The notes under the pieces were generated by a model. The model ran no database searches and was not told the DNA's origin. It saw only the letters and a list, made by a program, of their open reading frames with translations. A stretch of 39,539 nt of DNA from Steroidobacteraceae bacterium (GTDB lineage Bacteria; Pseudomonadota; Gammaproteobacteria; Steroidobacterales; Steroidobacteraceae). Where the stretch lies: assembly GCA_025458865.1 (NCBI GenBank), contig JALORP010000023.1, positions 1 through 39,539 of the forward strand, written 5' to 3'. This document shows, piece after piece, positions 32,778 to 39,539 of this stretch; the first letter of the stretch is position 1, and each line of letters begins with the position of its first letter. The position numbers and the translations under genes were made by a program.

Positions 32778-34973
32778 TCAGGCGAACTGCGACGGGTCCG
32801 GAGGCGCCCCCGGCCGCACGATCACCGGCACGCCGTTCAGTGCGGCATTGCCGCAAAGCGCATCCACGCGCTGCTCGTCGGTGAGGTCGTTCACGCTGAC
32901 TCCGGGGTGAGCGCTCGCGACCGAAAGCTGCAGGCCCGGCCGGTGGTGTCCCCAGCCATGGGGCAGGCTCACGACGCCGGGCATCACCTCGTCGGTCACT
33001 TCCGCGGGCAGCGTCACCGTGCCGCTGCGCGCGGCGACCCGCACGAGCGCGCCTTGCGTGATGCCGCGCCGGCGCGCGTCGTCCGGATGAATCAGCAGCG
33101 TGCACCTCGCGGGGCCCTTCACCAGCCGGCGGCTGTTGTGCATCCAGGAATTGTTCGTCCGCGGGTCGCGCCTCCCGATCAGCAGCAACTCCTGGCCCTC
33201 GGCGGACGGCGCGCCTTCAGGCTGCTCGCGGACCAGTCGTTCGAGGTCGACCGTGATAGCCGGCGGCGCGAGCTGTATGCGCTTGCCGCGGATGCGCAGC
33301 CGCGAGGGCAGGCAGGGCTCGAGAGGACCCAGGTCGAGGCCGTGGGGCTGCTCCTCGAGCTGGCGCAGGCTGAGGCCCCGGCGCCAGGGCCGCATGCCGC
33401 TGCCGTACGGCCCGAAGCGCAGCCCCAGGGCGAGGGTGCGCCGCGGCGTGAGCCAGCGGTCAGCGAGGCGCTGGCGCAGCGGGGGGCGCCTTGCCCGGTC
33501 CAGCGCCTCGAGCCTGCGCGTGAGGCCGGCGAAGATCTGCCAGTCGTGGAGGGCGCCCGGTGAGGGTTCGAAGAGCGGCCTCGCGTACTTCGCGGTGTTT
33601 CGGATGGCCAGCGCGTGGAACACCAGATCGTAGTGGTCGCGTTCCAGGGCGAACGTCGGCGGCAGGATGATCTGCGCGTGCCGCGTCGTCTCGTTGATGT
33701 AGAAGTCCACGGCGGCCATGAACTCGAGCGACGCGAGCGCCCGCTCCAGCCGGCGGCCGTTCGGCGTGGACAGCACCGGGTTGCCCGCCGAGGTGAGCAG
33801 CGCGCGGATCTGCCCCGGCCCGGGCGTCTCGATTTCTTCTGCCAGGGCCGCCACCGGGAACTCGCCGCCGAAGCCCGGCAGGCCTCGCACCCGCGTGCGG
33901 CGCGGCTCCCGGCTCGCGTCGATGCCCCGGCCCGCGTAGGCGACAAAGTCCACCGCGGGCCGCGTGAACATGACGCCGCCCGGCCGGTCGAGGTTGCCCG
34001 TGACCACGTTGAGCACCTGGATGAGCCACTGGCAGAGCGCGCCGAAGGGTTGCACCGACACGCCCATGCGGCCGTAGACGGCGGCCGACTCCGCGGCGGC
34101 GAGGCGGCGCGCGAGGGCGACCACGTCCTCGGCCGCGATTCCCGTCGCGCGCGCCACGCGCCCGGGCTCGAAAGGCCGCACCAGACGGCGCACCGTATCG
34201 ATGCCCTCGGTGAACGCCGCGAGCCTCCCGGGTCTTGCGAGCTCCTCTTCGAAGATCACCTGCAGCAGGCCGAGCAGCAGCCAGGCGTCGCGCCCGGGCC
34301 GGATGAAGTGATGGGTGTCCGCGAGCTGCGCCGTCTCGGTTCGCCGCGGGTCCACGACGATGAGCGTGCCGCCGCGTGCGCGCAGGTCCTTGAGCCTTCG
34401 CGCGACGTCGGGAGCGGTCATGAGGCTGCCGTTCGACACGACCGGGTTCGCGCCGATCACCAGCAGCAGGCGGGTGCGGTCGAGGTCGGGGATGGGCAGC
34501 AGCAGCGGGTGCCCATAGAGGTGCGTCACGGCCACGTGGTGCGGGAGCTGGTCCACCGACGTCGCGGAGAAGCGGTTGCGGCTCCCGAGCGTCCTGCCGA
34601 AGCGGGCGCCAGCGAGGAGGGCCGAGTAGCTGTGCACGGTCGGGTTGCCGAAGTAGGTCGCGACCGCGTCGCGACCGTGGCGCGACTGGATCTCCGCGAG
34701 GCGTGACGCGACCTCGGCGAGTGCCTCTTCCCATGACACCGGGATCCAGCGGTCGCCGACGCGACGCACGGGTGCGCGCAGCCGGTCCGGGTCCTCGTGC
34801 ACGTCCTTGAGCGCCACGGCCTTCGGGCAGATGTGTCCGCGGCTGAACGGGTCCGCGCCGTCGCCGCGGATGGAGAGAATCCGGGAGCCCTCCGTGCGGA
34901 TCTCGATGCCGCACATGGCCTCGCACAAAGGGCAGGTGCCGAAGTGCGTCCGCTCTTGCGCGCGCTGGTTCAT
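32778..34973 (-). CDS. Molybdopterin oxidoreductase with 4Fe-4S cluster
   Basis: A 731-residue member of the DMSO reductase/formate dehydrogenase superfamily. N-terminal Cys14, Cys17, Cys21 and Cys49 (CPLCEAMCG, ICPKA) bind a 4Fe-4S cluster, followed by molybdopterin domains (GANPVVSNGSLMTAPD, TSAGNPVLSTPNGRRLE) and a C-terminal MopB-binding barrel (NNSWMHNSRRLVKGP, LPHGWGH). At the usual metal-ligand segment it reads FSATSVDQLPHH with serine rather than cysteine. No Tat signal is seen, so it is probably cytoplasmic. The substrate is unknown. It is transcribed alone; AGGGA precedes the ATG. Confidence 0.9.
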   Translation of the reverse strand: MNQRAQERTHFGTCPLCEAMCGIEIRTEGSRILSIRGDGADPFSRGHICPKAVALKDVHEDPDRLRAPVRRVGDRWIPVSWEEALAEVASRLAEIQSRHGRDAVATYFGNPTVHSYSALLAGARFGRTLGSRNRFSATSVDQLPHHVAVTHLYGHPLLLPIPDLDRTRLLLVIGANPVVSNGSLMTAPDVARRLKDLRARGGTLIVVDPRRTETAQLADTHHFIRPGRDAWLLLGLLQVIFEEELARPGRLAAFTEGIDTVRRLVRPFEPGRVARATGIAAEDVVALARRLAAAESAAVYGRMGVSVQPFGALCQWLIQVLNVVTGNLDRPGGVMFTRPAVDFVAYAGRGIDASREPRRTRVRGLPGFGGEFPVAALAEEIETPGPGQIRALLTSAGNPVLSTPNGRRLERALASLEFMAAVDFYINETTRHAQIILPPTFALERDHYDLVFHALAIRNTAKYARPLFEPSPGALHDWQIFAGLTRRLEALDRARRPPLRQRLADRWLTPRRTLALGLRFGPYGSGMRPWRRGLSLRQLEEQPHGLDLGPLEPCLPSRLRIRGKRIQLAPPAITVDLERLVREQPEGAPSAEGQELLLIGRRDPRTNNSWMHNSRRLVKGPARCTLLIHPDDARRRGITQGALVRVAARSGTVTLPAEVTDEVMPGVVSLPHGWGHHRPGLQLSVASAHPGVSVNDLTDEQRVDALCGNAALNGVPVIVRPGAPPDPSQFA

Positions 34974-35068
34974 GGTTGATGTCCCTGACTACGGGGTTTA
35001 CGGATACCGGGGCGGGCGGGCTTGGCACTCAAATGCCGCTTGACCGTACAACTGAGCAGGTCCGCACC

Positions 35069-36277
35069 ATGGAAGCCACGATCGAGAGAAGTCTTTTCGA
35101 GGGCATGGCCAGGGAACAGCAGCGCGAGGGCCCGCCGCCGGGCTTCCCGGAGCTGCCCTCGATCCCCGGCGGGCGCTACACCGATCCCGACTTCCTGCGC
35201 CTCGAGGAACAGTACCTCTGGAAGCGATCCTGGCTCTACGCGCTGCATGCCGACGAACTGCCGCGCCCGGGAAGCTTCCGCATGTGGCGCAAGACCGGGG
35301 CGCCGATCATCATCATCCGCGGCAAGGACGGCCGCATCCGCGCCTTCTACAACACCTGCCGACACCGCGGCGCGCCGCTGCTCGAGGCCGACCAGGGCGA
35401 GACCAAGGGCTTCTTCTGCCGATACCACGGCTGGACCTACGACCTGGACGGCCGGCTCATGGCCGTGCGCGAGAAACGCGACTTCCCGGGGCTGGACACG
35501 AGCTGCATGGGGCTCGCCGAGGTCCGCTGCGAGATGTACGGCAACTGGGTGTTCCTCAACGAGGATCCTGACGCTCCGCCGCTCGTCGAGTCGCTCGGCC
35601 CGATCCCGTCGCACTGGGAGCACCTCGACCTGGGGAACCATCGGCACATCGCGAGCTCGAGCTACGAGATCGCCTGCAACGTGAAGATACTGCTCGACGC
35701 GTTCCTCGAGACCTATCACCTGAAGTCGATCCACCCGCAGACGGTGGACCGGTTCCTCGACTCACGCGGCACCCACATCCTGCTCTGGCCGTGGGGCCAC
35801 TCGATGATGGTCACGCCGCACCGCCGTCCCGACTGGCGCGACCCTGGGGCGGTCGGCATGCCGGAGGTGGAGGGCGTCGAGGAGATATTCGCCCACCAGA
35901 ACCCCTCCTACAACATCTACCCGAACCTCATCACGCCGCCGTCGGCCACGGGCATCCCGTTCATCACCTTCTGGCCCAGGAGCGCACGCTCGATGGTGGT
36001 GGATGTTCACTGGTTCGCCCTGGAGGGTTCGCAGGGCCACGAGCTGTGGCCGACCCGGCTGTCGAACTTCGAGCGCATCCTCGAGGAGGACACCCAGTTC
36101 GCGCCGCGCATCCAGGAGTCGGTGGAAACCGCCGGCTTCAAGGGCATGTACCTGTCGTACCAGGAGCGGCGCATCTACCACTGGCACGAGGAACTCGACC
36201 GGCGCATCGGCAAGGAGCGCATACCCGAGGCGCTGCGGGTGCGGCCGCTGCTCGGGCCGTGGATCGCGGAGCGGTGA
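35069..36277 (+). CDS. Rieske non-haem iron oxygenase alpha subunit (1)
   Basis: A 402-residue aromatic-ring-hydroxylating-type oxygenase. The Rieske 2Fe-2S ligands are Cys97-x-His99 (NTCRHRGAP) and Cys117-x-x-His120 (FCRYHGWTYDLDG). The mononuclear iron is bound by His217 and His222 in FLETYHLKSIH, with the third ligand probably in EEDTQFAPRIQ. The residue three before the first His is Glu214, where dioxygenases usually have Asp. No beta subunit, ferredoxin or reductase gene is adjacent. The ATG at 35069 has GCAGG eight bases upstream; ATGs at 34979 and 35033 are possible longer starts. The substrate cannot be told from sequence. Confidence 0.9.
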   Translation: MEATIERSLFEGMAREQQREGPPPGFPELPSIPGGRYTDPDFLRLEEQYLWKRSWLYALHADELPRPGSFRMWRKTGAPIIIIRGKDGRIRAFYNTCRHRGAPLLEADQGETKGFFCRYHGWTYDLDGRLMAVREKRDFPGLDTSCMGLAEVRCEMYGNWVFLNEDPDAPPLVESLGPIPSHWEHLDLGNHRHIASSSYEIACNVKILLDAFLETYHLKSIHPQTVDRFLDSRGTHILLWPWGHSMMVTPHRRPDWRDPGAVGMPEVEGVEEIFAHQNPSYNIYPNLITPPSATGIPFITFWPRSARSMVVDVHWFALEGSQGHELWPTRLSNFERILEEDTQFAPRIQESVETAGFKGMYLSYQERRIYHWHEELDRRIGKERIPEALRVRPLLGPWIAER

Positions 36278-36284
36278 GCCGCCC

Positions 36285-37652
36285 ATGAGCACCGGCAAGG
36301 ACACGCGGGCGGCCGGCCGCGCAGGGGCGGAGTACCAGGCGCTGCTGGCCCGGGATTCGCGGCCGGTCCCGCAAGTGCTCGCGAGCCAGTCGCCCGAAGA
36401 CCTGGGCACGGAGCCCCTGTCGGCAGCGCGGTACACGTCGCAGGCGTTCTTCGACCTCGAGTGCGAGCGGATGTGGCCGCGGGTTTGGCAGGTGGCCTGT
36501 CGCGAGGAGGACATCCCCGAGCCCGGCGACTTCCACGTCTATGACGTGGTCGGGCGGTCGCTGCTGGTGGTGCGGCTGGCGGACGGCGGCATCCGCGCCT
36601 ACCACAACTCCTGCCTGCATCGGGGGCGCAGGCTCGCGACCGCCGACGGCCATGCGCAGAACTTCCGCTGTGGATTCCACGGCTGGACGTGGAATCTCGA
36701 CGGGTCCATCCGGTCCGTGCCCTGCCGCTGGGATTTCCCGCAGCTCTCCGACGACGACCTGCGGCTGCCACAGGCGCAGGTCGGCACCTGGGGCGGATTC
36801 GTATTCGTGAACATGGATCCCGGCGCCGCGCCGCTCGAGCAATACCTCGGCGTGCTGCCGTTGCACTTCGAGCGCTGGCGGCTGGAGGACTGCTACAAGG
36901 CGGTGCACGTGGCGAAGGTCATCCGCTGCAACTGGAAGGTGGCGATGGAGGCCTTCATGGAGTCCTACCACGTCATCGCCACGCATCCGCAGATACTCCC
37001 GGTCTTCGCCGACGCCAGCGCCCAGTACGACGTCTACGGCGAGCACGTGAACCGCAACCTGGCCGCTTTCGGCGCGCCGAGCCCGCATCTGGGCGAGGAC
37101 GCGGTCGCGCCGGGCGAGGTGGTCGAGGGCATGCTGGCGATGATGGGGCGGCGGCGCCCGGCCGGCGGACAGCCGGAGGGCGAGGCGGGCGCACGCGCCT
37201 ACCTCGGCGACCTCAACCGGGCGAGCTTCGCCAAGGCCTTCGGCGGCGACTACGAAGACGTCAGCGATGCCGAGACGATCGATGCGCTGGTCTACAACGT
37301 CTTCCCCAACTTCGCGCCGTGGGCCGGGTTCGCGCCGAACATCGTCTATCGCTGGCGGCCGAACGGCCGCGACGTTGGTTCGTGCTTGATGGAAGTGATG
37401 ATCCTGAAACGTTGTCCGACGGGCCAGCCCCGGCCGCGCCCCGTGAGGATGCGGCTCCTGTCGGAGGCCGAGCCGTGGAGCGCGGCGACCGAGTTGCCGG
37501 TTCTGGGTCCGGTGATAGACCAGGACATGGGCAACATGCCGCACGTCCAGGACGGGCTCGACGCCTCGGCCACCGGCCGGGTCCACCTGAGCCGTTACCA
37601 GGAGGTGCGCATCCGGCATTTTCATCGCACACTGGACCATTACCTCGGCTGA
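36285..37652 (+). CDS. Rieske non-haem iron oxygenase alpha subunit (2)
   Basis: A 455-residue second oxygenase, only distantly similar to its neighbour. The Rieske pairs are Cys110-x-His112 (NSCLHRG) and Cys129-x-x-His132 (RCGFHGWTWNLDG); the iron site is MESYHVIATH with Glu226, His229 and His234. A roughly 60-residue insertion (about 265-325) after the iron helix makes it longer than typical alpha subunits. It starts seven bases after the first oxygenase gene and is followed 24 bases later by the RraA-like gene, so the three probably form an operon. Function may be a consecutive hydroxylation or demethylation; this is inference from pairing only. Confidence 0.9.
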   Translation: MSTGKDTRAAGRAGAEYQALLARDSRPVPQVLASQSPEDLGTEPLSAARYTSQAFFDLECERMWPRVWQVACREEDIPEPGDFHVYDVVGRSLLVVRLADGGIRAYHNSCLHRGRRLATADGHAQNFRCGFHGWTWNLDGSIRSVPCRWDFPQLSDDDLRLPQAQVGTWGGFVFVNMDPGAAPLEQYLGVLPLHFERWRLEDCYKAVHVAKVIRCNWKVAMEAFMESYHVIATHPQILPVFADASAQYDVYGEHVNRNLAAFGAPSPHLGEDAVAPGEVVEGMLAMMGRRRPAGGQPEGEAGARAYLGDLNRASFAKAFGGDYEDVSDAETIDALVYNVFPNFAPWAGFAPNIVYRWRPNGRDVGSCLMEVMILKRCPTGQPRPRPVRMRLLSEAEPWSAATELPVLGPVIDQDMGNMPHVQDGLDASATGRVHLSRYQEVRIRHFHRTLDHYLG

Positions 37653-37676
37653 AGCGCGTCCCGGAGCAGGTGTTTG

Positions 37677-38177
37677 ATGACGATGGAATTCAAGACAACC
37701 GACCTGTGCGACGCCCACGAGGGCGCCATCGAGGTCTGTGAGCCCATGTTCCGCTCGTTCGGCGGGCGGCGCCGCTTCTCGGGCCCCGTGTCCACGGTCA
37801 GCTGCTTCGAGGACAACTCTCGCGTGCGTGAGGCAGTGAACGAGCCCGGCCACGGCAGGGTCCTCGTGGTGGATGGCGGCGGCTCCCGGCAATGCGCCCT
37901 GCTGGGCGACCTGCTCGCGGCGAAGGCCGTCGAGAACGGCTGGTCCGGGGTGGTCGTCCATGGCTGCGTCCGCGACACCGCGGTGCTCGCCGGTCTCGAC
38001 CTCGGCGTGCTGGCGATCGACGCGCATCCGCAGCGCAGCAAGAAGCGCGGCGAGGGTCATCGGGACGTGACGGTCCGCTTCGCCGGAGTTTCTTTCCACC
38101 CCGGCGCCTGGGTCTATGCCGACGAGGACGGGATGCTCGTCACCGCCCGGGAGTTGTCCGAGGCGGCCGCCGGCTGA
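37677..38177 (+). CDS. RraA/HMG aldolase family protein
   Basis: A 166-residue protein of the RraA fold (VLVVDGGGSRQCALLGDLLA, GWSGVVVHGCVRD, GLDLGVLAIDAHPQRS). It keeps Asp78 and Arg99-Asp100 separated by exactly 20 residues, the D-X20-R-D motif that marks 4-hydroxy-4-methyl-2-oxoglutarate/oxaloacetate aldolases; E. coli RraA, an RNase E inhibitor, lacks the full motif. This favours an enzyme in aromatic or keto-acid breakdown over an RNA decay regulator. ATG 37677 is used (GGAG about 13 bases upstream, not ideal); another ATG follows two codons later. It sits next to two Rieske oxygenases. Confidence 0.85.
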   Translation: MTMEFKTTDLCDAHEGAIEVCEPMFRSFGGRRRFSGPVSTVSCFEDNSRVREAVNEPGHGRVLVVDGGGSRQCALLGDLLAAKAVENGWSGVVVHGCVRDTAVLAGLDLGVLAIDAHPQRSKKRGEGHRDVTVRFAGVSFHPGAWVYADEDGMLVTARELSEAAAG

Positions 38178-38190
38178 GCCTCCCGGGTCT

Positions 38191-38219
38191 TTGCCAGCCA
38201 GGGCGTTTTGCGCTATATT
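38191..38219 (+). promoter_or_regulatory. Sigma70-type promoter for rimP-nusA
   Basis: TTGCCA (38191-38196) and TATATT (38214-38219) are separated by 17 bases, giving close matches at both boxes just after the stop of the RraA-like gene. The predicted start of transcription is near 38226, leaving a leader of about 220 bases before rimP. Confidence 0.75.
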
Positions 38220-38241
38220 TCGCGCCGCGCGGGGCGGGTGT

Positions 38242-38278
38242 GGCCGCCGCGGGGCGCTTCGGCGCCGGCCGCGGTGCC
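38242..38278 (+). ncRNA. Leader hairpin with UUCG tetraloop
   Basis: In the rimP leader, GGCGC (38253-38257) and GCGCC (38262-38266) close a UUCG tetraloop. An outer stem of 38242-38252 with 38269-38278 pairs ten bases with one bulged C. It is the first of three stable structures in this transcript and may fold before the terminator-like stems appear. Confidence 0.5.
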
Positions 38279-38298
38279 CCGAAGCCGAGGGTTTTGAG

Positions 38299-38323
38299 AA
38301 AAGGCCCCCCAGTGGGGCCTTTT
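38299..38323 (+). terminator. Terminator-like hairpin 1 in rimP leader
   Basis: A perfect 10-base stem AAAAGGCCCC / GGGGCCTTTT with a CCAGT loop. The four T residues are part of the stem and CGTTTCC follows, so it can act as an intrinsic terminator or pausing structure about 75-100 bases into the leader. Confidence 0.6.
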
Positions 38324-38391
38324 CGTTTCCGGCGCAGCGCCTGGCAGGCCTGCGACGCGACCGGCTCCTGCCGGACGCGGGCAAGAACACG

Positions 38392-38414
38392 AATGGGCCT
38401 CTGGCCCATTTTTT
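38392..38414 (+). terminator. Terminator-like hairpin 2 (attenuator) in rimP leader
   Basis: A perfect 8-base stem AATGGGCC / GGCCCATT with a TCT loop, ending in six consecutive T residues. This is a textbook rho-independent terminator placed 35 bases upstream of the rimP ATG and its GGAGG ribosome site. Since it lies between promoter and gene, it is more likely an attenuator than the end of an upstream gene. Confidence 0.7.
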
Positions 38415-38448
38415 GTTCCCGGCCCCCGGGAAGGGAGCGTGGAGGCAT

Positions 38449-38895
38449 ATGCGCGAGGCGTTGCTCAGGCTGCTGGAGCCGGTGGTCGAGCGGGCGGGGT
38501 ATGAACTGGTGGAACTCGAGTTCAGTCCTGCCTCCCGGCGGGCCTTGCTGCGGGTGTACATCGACCGCACCGACGGCGCGGCGGTGACGCTGGACGATTG
38601 CACCGCTGCGAGCCGCGCGATGGAGCAGGTGCTCGACGTGGCCGATCCGATCGGGCGCGAATACGAGCTCGAGGTGTCGTCGCCGGGCTTCGACCGGCCG
38701 CTTCGGACACCGGAGCACTTCGCCCGCTTCGTCGGCAGCGAGGCGCGCATCGAGGTGCAGCGGCCCATCGAGGGTCGCAAGCGCTTCCGTGGCCGGCTCG
38801 TGTCGGCCGATGCGGAAGCGGTGGTTGTGGAGGTCGACGGCCGCGAGTGGCGGCTGCCGATGGCGGACATGGGCAAGGCCCGGCTGGTTGGCTGA
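38449..38895 (+). CDS. rimP: RimP, ribosome maturation factor
   Basis: A 148-residue protein needed for maturation of the 30S subunit. The N-terminal alpha/beta domain has VERAGYELVELEFSPA and DDCTAASRAMEQVLDV, followed by the REYELEVSSPGFDRPLRTPEHFARF motif that is nearly universal in RimP and a C-terminal Sm-like barrel (about 85-148). A GGAGG lies 3-4 bases before ATG 38449. It precedes nusA as in most bacteria, marking the change from photosynthesis and accessory genes to housekeeping. Confidence 0.97.
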   Translation: MREALLRLLEPVVERAGYELVELEFSPASRRALLRVYIDRTDGAAVTLDDCTAASRAMEQVLDVADPIGREYELEVSSPGFDRPLRTPEHFARFVGSEARIEVQRPIEGRKRFRGRLVSADAEAVVVEVDGREWRLPMADMGKARLVG

Positions 38896-38925
38896 GGCCG
38901 CTTTGGTCAAGCGGGTTGGAACATC

Positions 38926-39539
38926 ATGAACAAGCAGATCCTTGAAGTCGTCGAGGCGGTGTCGAACGAGAAGGGCGTCGCCCGCGAGATCATCTTCGAG
39001 GCGCTGGAGGCGGCGCTCGCGTCCGCCACGCGCCGCAAGCATGGCGAGGACATGGAAGTGCGGGTCGCCATCGACCGCAAGACCGGCGAATACGAAACCT
39101 TCCGCCGCTGGAAGGTCTTTGCCGACGACTCCAATGAGCTGGAGGTCCCCGAGCGCGAGCTGCGCCTCGAGGATGCGCTCGACGTGAATGCCGGCGCCGA
39201 GGTCGGCGGGTACGTGGAGCAGCCGATGGAGTCGGTCGCCTTCGGCCGCATCGCGGCGCAGACCGCCAAGCAGGTCATCGTGCAGAAAGTGCGCGAGGCC
39301 GAGCGCGCGCAGGTTGTCGAGGAGTACAAGGACCGCGTCGGCGCGCTGGTCTCCGGCATCGTCAAGCGCGTGGACCGCAATGGCATCTACGTGGACCTCG
39401 GCGGCAACGCCGAGGGCTTCATTCCGCGCGAGCACATGATCCCGCGCGAGATCGCCCGCACGCAGGACCGCATCAAGGCCTTCATGCGCGAGGTGCGCTC
39501 GGAGCCGCGCGGCCCGCAGATCTTCCTGTCGCGCACCGC
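38926..39539 (+). CDS. nusA: NusA, transcription elongation/termination factor (5' part)
   Basis: The first 204 residues are present; the gene runs off the right end. The N-terminal RNA-polymerase-binding domain begins MNKQILEVVEAVSNEKGVAREIIFEALE, with GRIAAQTAKQVIVQKVREAER near its end. An S1 domain starts at about 140 (VGALVSGIVKRVDRNGIYVDLGG), and KH sequence would follow. It is 30 bases downstream of rimP, so they share the upstream promoter and leader. NusA commonly regulates its own operon through terminators, which fits the two hairpins before rimP. Confidence 0.97.
   Translation, partial: MNKQILEVVEAVSNEKGVAREIIFEALEAALASATRRKHGEDMEVRVAIDRKTGEYETFRRWKVFADDSNELEVPERELRLEDALDVNAGAEVGGYVEQPMESVAFGRIAAQTAKQVIVQKVREAERAQVVEEYKDRVGALVSGIVKRVDRNGIYVDLGGNAEGFIPREHMIPREIARTQDRIKAFMREVRSEPRGPQIFLSRT

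Noticed and set aside
34974..35068. Divergent promoters between the molybdoenzyme and the first Rieske gene
   Set aside because: TTGATG-N17-TACGGA and TTGGCA-based candidates match only about half of the consensus, and the start of the oxygenase gene is uncertain.
35069..37652. Rieske proteins as chlorophyllide a oxygenase or pheophorbide a oxygenase homologues
   Set aside because: Apart from the shared Rieske and iron motifs, length and sequence look like ring-hydroxylating or quaternary-amine oxygenases, and nothing specific to the chlorophyll-acting group was recognised.
38178..38448. tRNA gene upstream of rimP
   Set aside because: No cloverleaf or TTCGA-type T arm could be drawn; the stems are simple hairpins.

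Overview
This window is most of a photosynthesis gene cluster from a high-GC purple proteobacterium, joined at its right end to the housekeeping rimP-nusA locus. The reaction centre (PufL/PufM/PuhA), a tetrahaem PufC, LH1 PufBA and bacteriochlorophyll a genes identify a type-II phototroph. The LH1 polypeptides, PufC and cluster order fit a gammaproteobacterium best, but a betaproteobacterium cannot be excluded. The Mg-protoporphyrin ester cyclase present is the O2-dependent AcsF, and no bchE lies in the window. This suggests an aerobic or facultatively aerobic phototroph.

Layout. (1) Positions 1-8275, plus strand: the end of bchX, then bchY, bchZ, pufB, pufA, pufL, pufM, pufC and ispH. (2) Positions 8338-24226, minus strand: one tightly packed, mostly translationally coupled 12-gene operon, bchF-N-B-H-L-M-lhaA-puhA-B-C-acsF-puhE-dxs (thirteen genes counting dxs). 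It converges on ispH, so the first (dxs) and last (ispH) MEP-pathway genes meet tail to tail. (3) Positions 24227-24551: a divergent control region with a 34-bp dyad whose two arms each contain a TTGACA box, and a second palindrome near aerR. (4) Positions 24552-30427, plus strand: aerR (B12-binding antirepressor), ppsR (redox/PAS repressor), bchG, a PucC-family transporter-like gene and bchP. (5) Positions 30424-38177: accessory genes, namely a small membrane protein, a DUF2891 protein, a trihaem cytochrome c, a zinc-ribbon protein, a molybdopterin oxidoreductase (minus strand), two Rieske oxygenase alpha subunits and an RraA/HMG-aldolase family protein. (6) Positions 38178-39539: a promoter and structured leader with two terminator-like hairpins, then rimP and the start of nusA.

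How the parts work together. BchH, AcsF, BchM, BchLNB, BchF, BchXYZ, BchG and BchP cover most late steps from protoporphyrin IX to phytylated bacteriochlorophyll a. Dxs and IspH can raise isoprenoid supply for the tail, quinones and carotenoids. PuhB, PuhC, PuhE and LhaA assemble the reaction centre-LH1 complex, and AerR/PpsR tie expression to light and oxygen. Genes for bchC, bchD, bchI, bchJ, bchE, pufQ, pufX and carotenoid synthesis (crt) are not seen; they may lie outside the window. The best candidates for something new are the symmetric operator between bchF and aerR, the double-hairpin rimP leader, and the pair of Rieske oxygenases with an unusual bridging glutamate next to an aldolase-competent RraA homologue.
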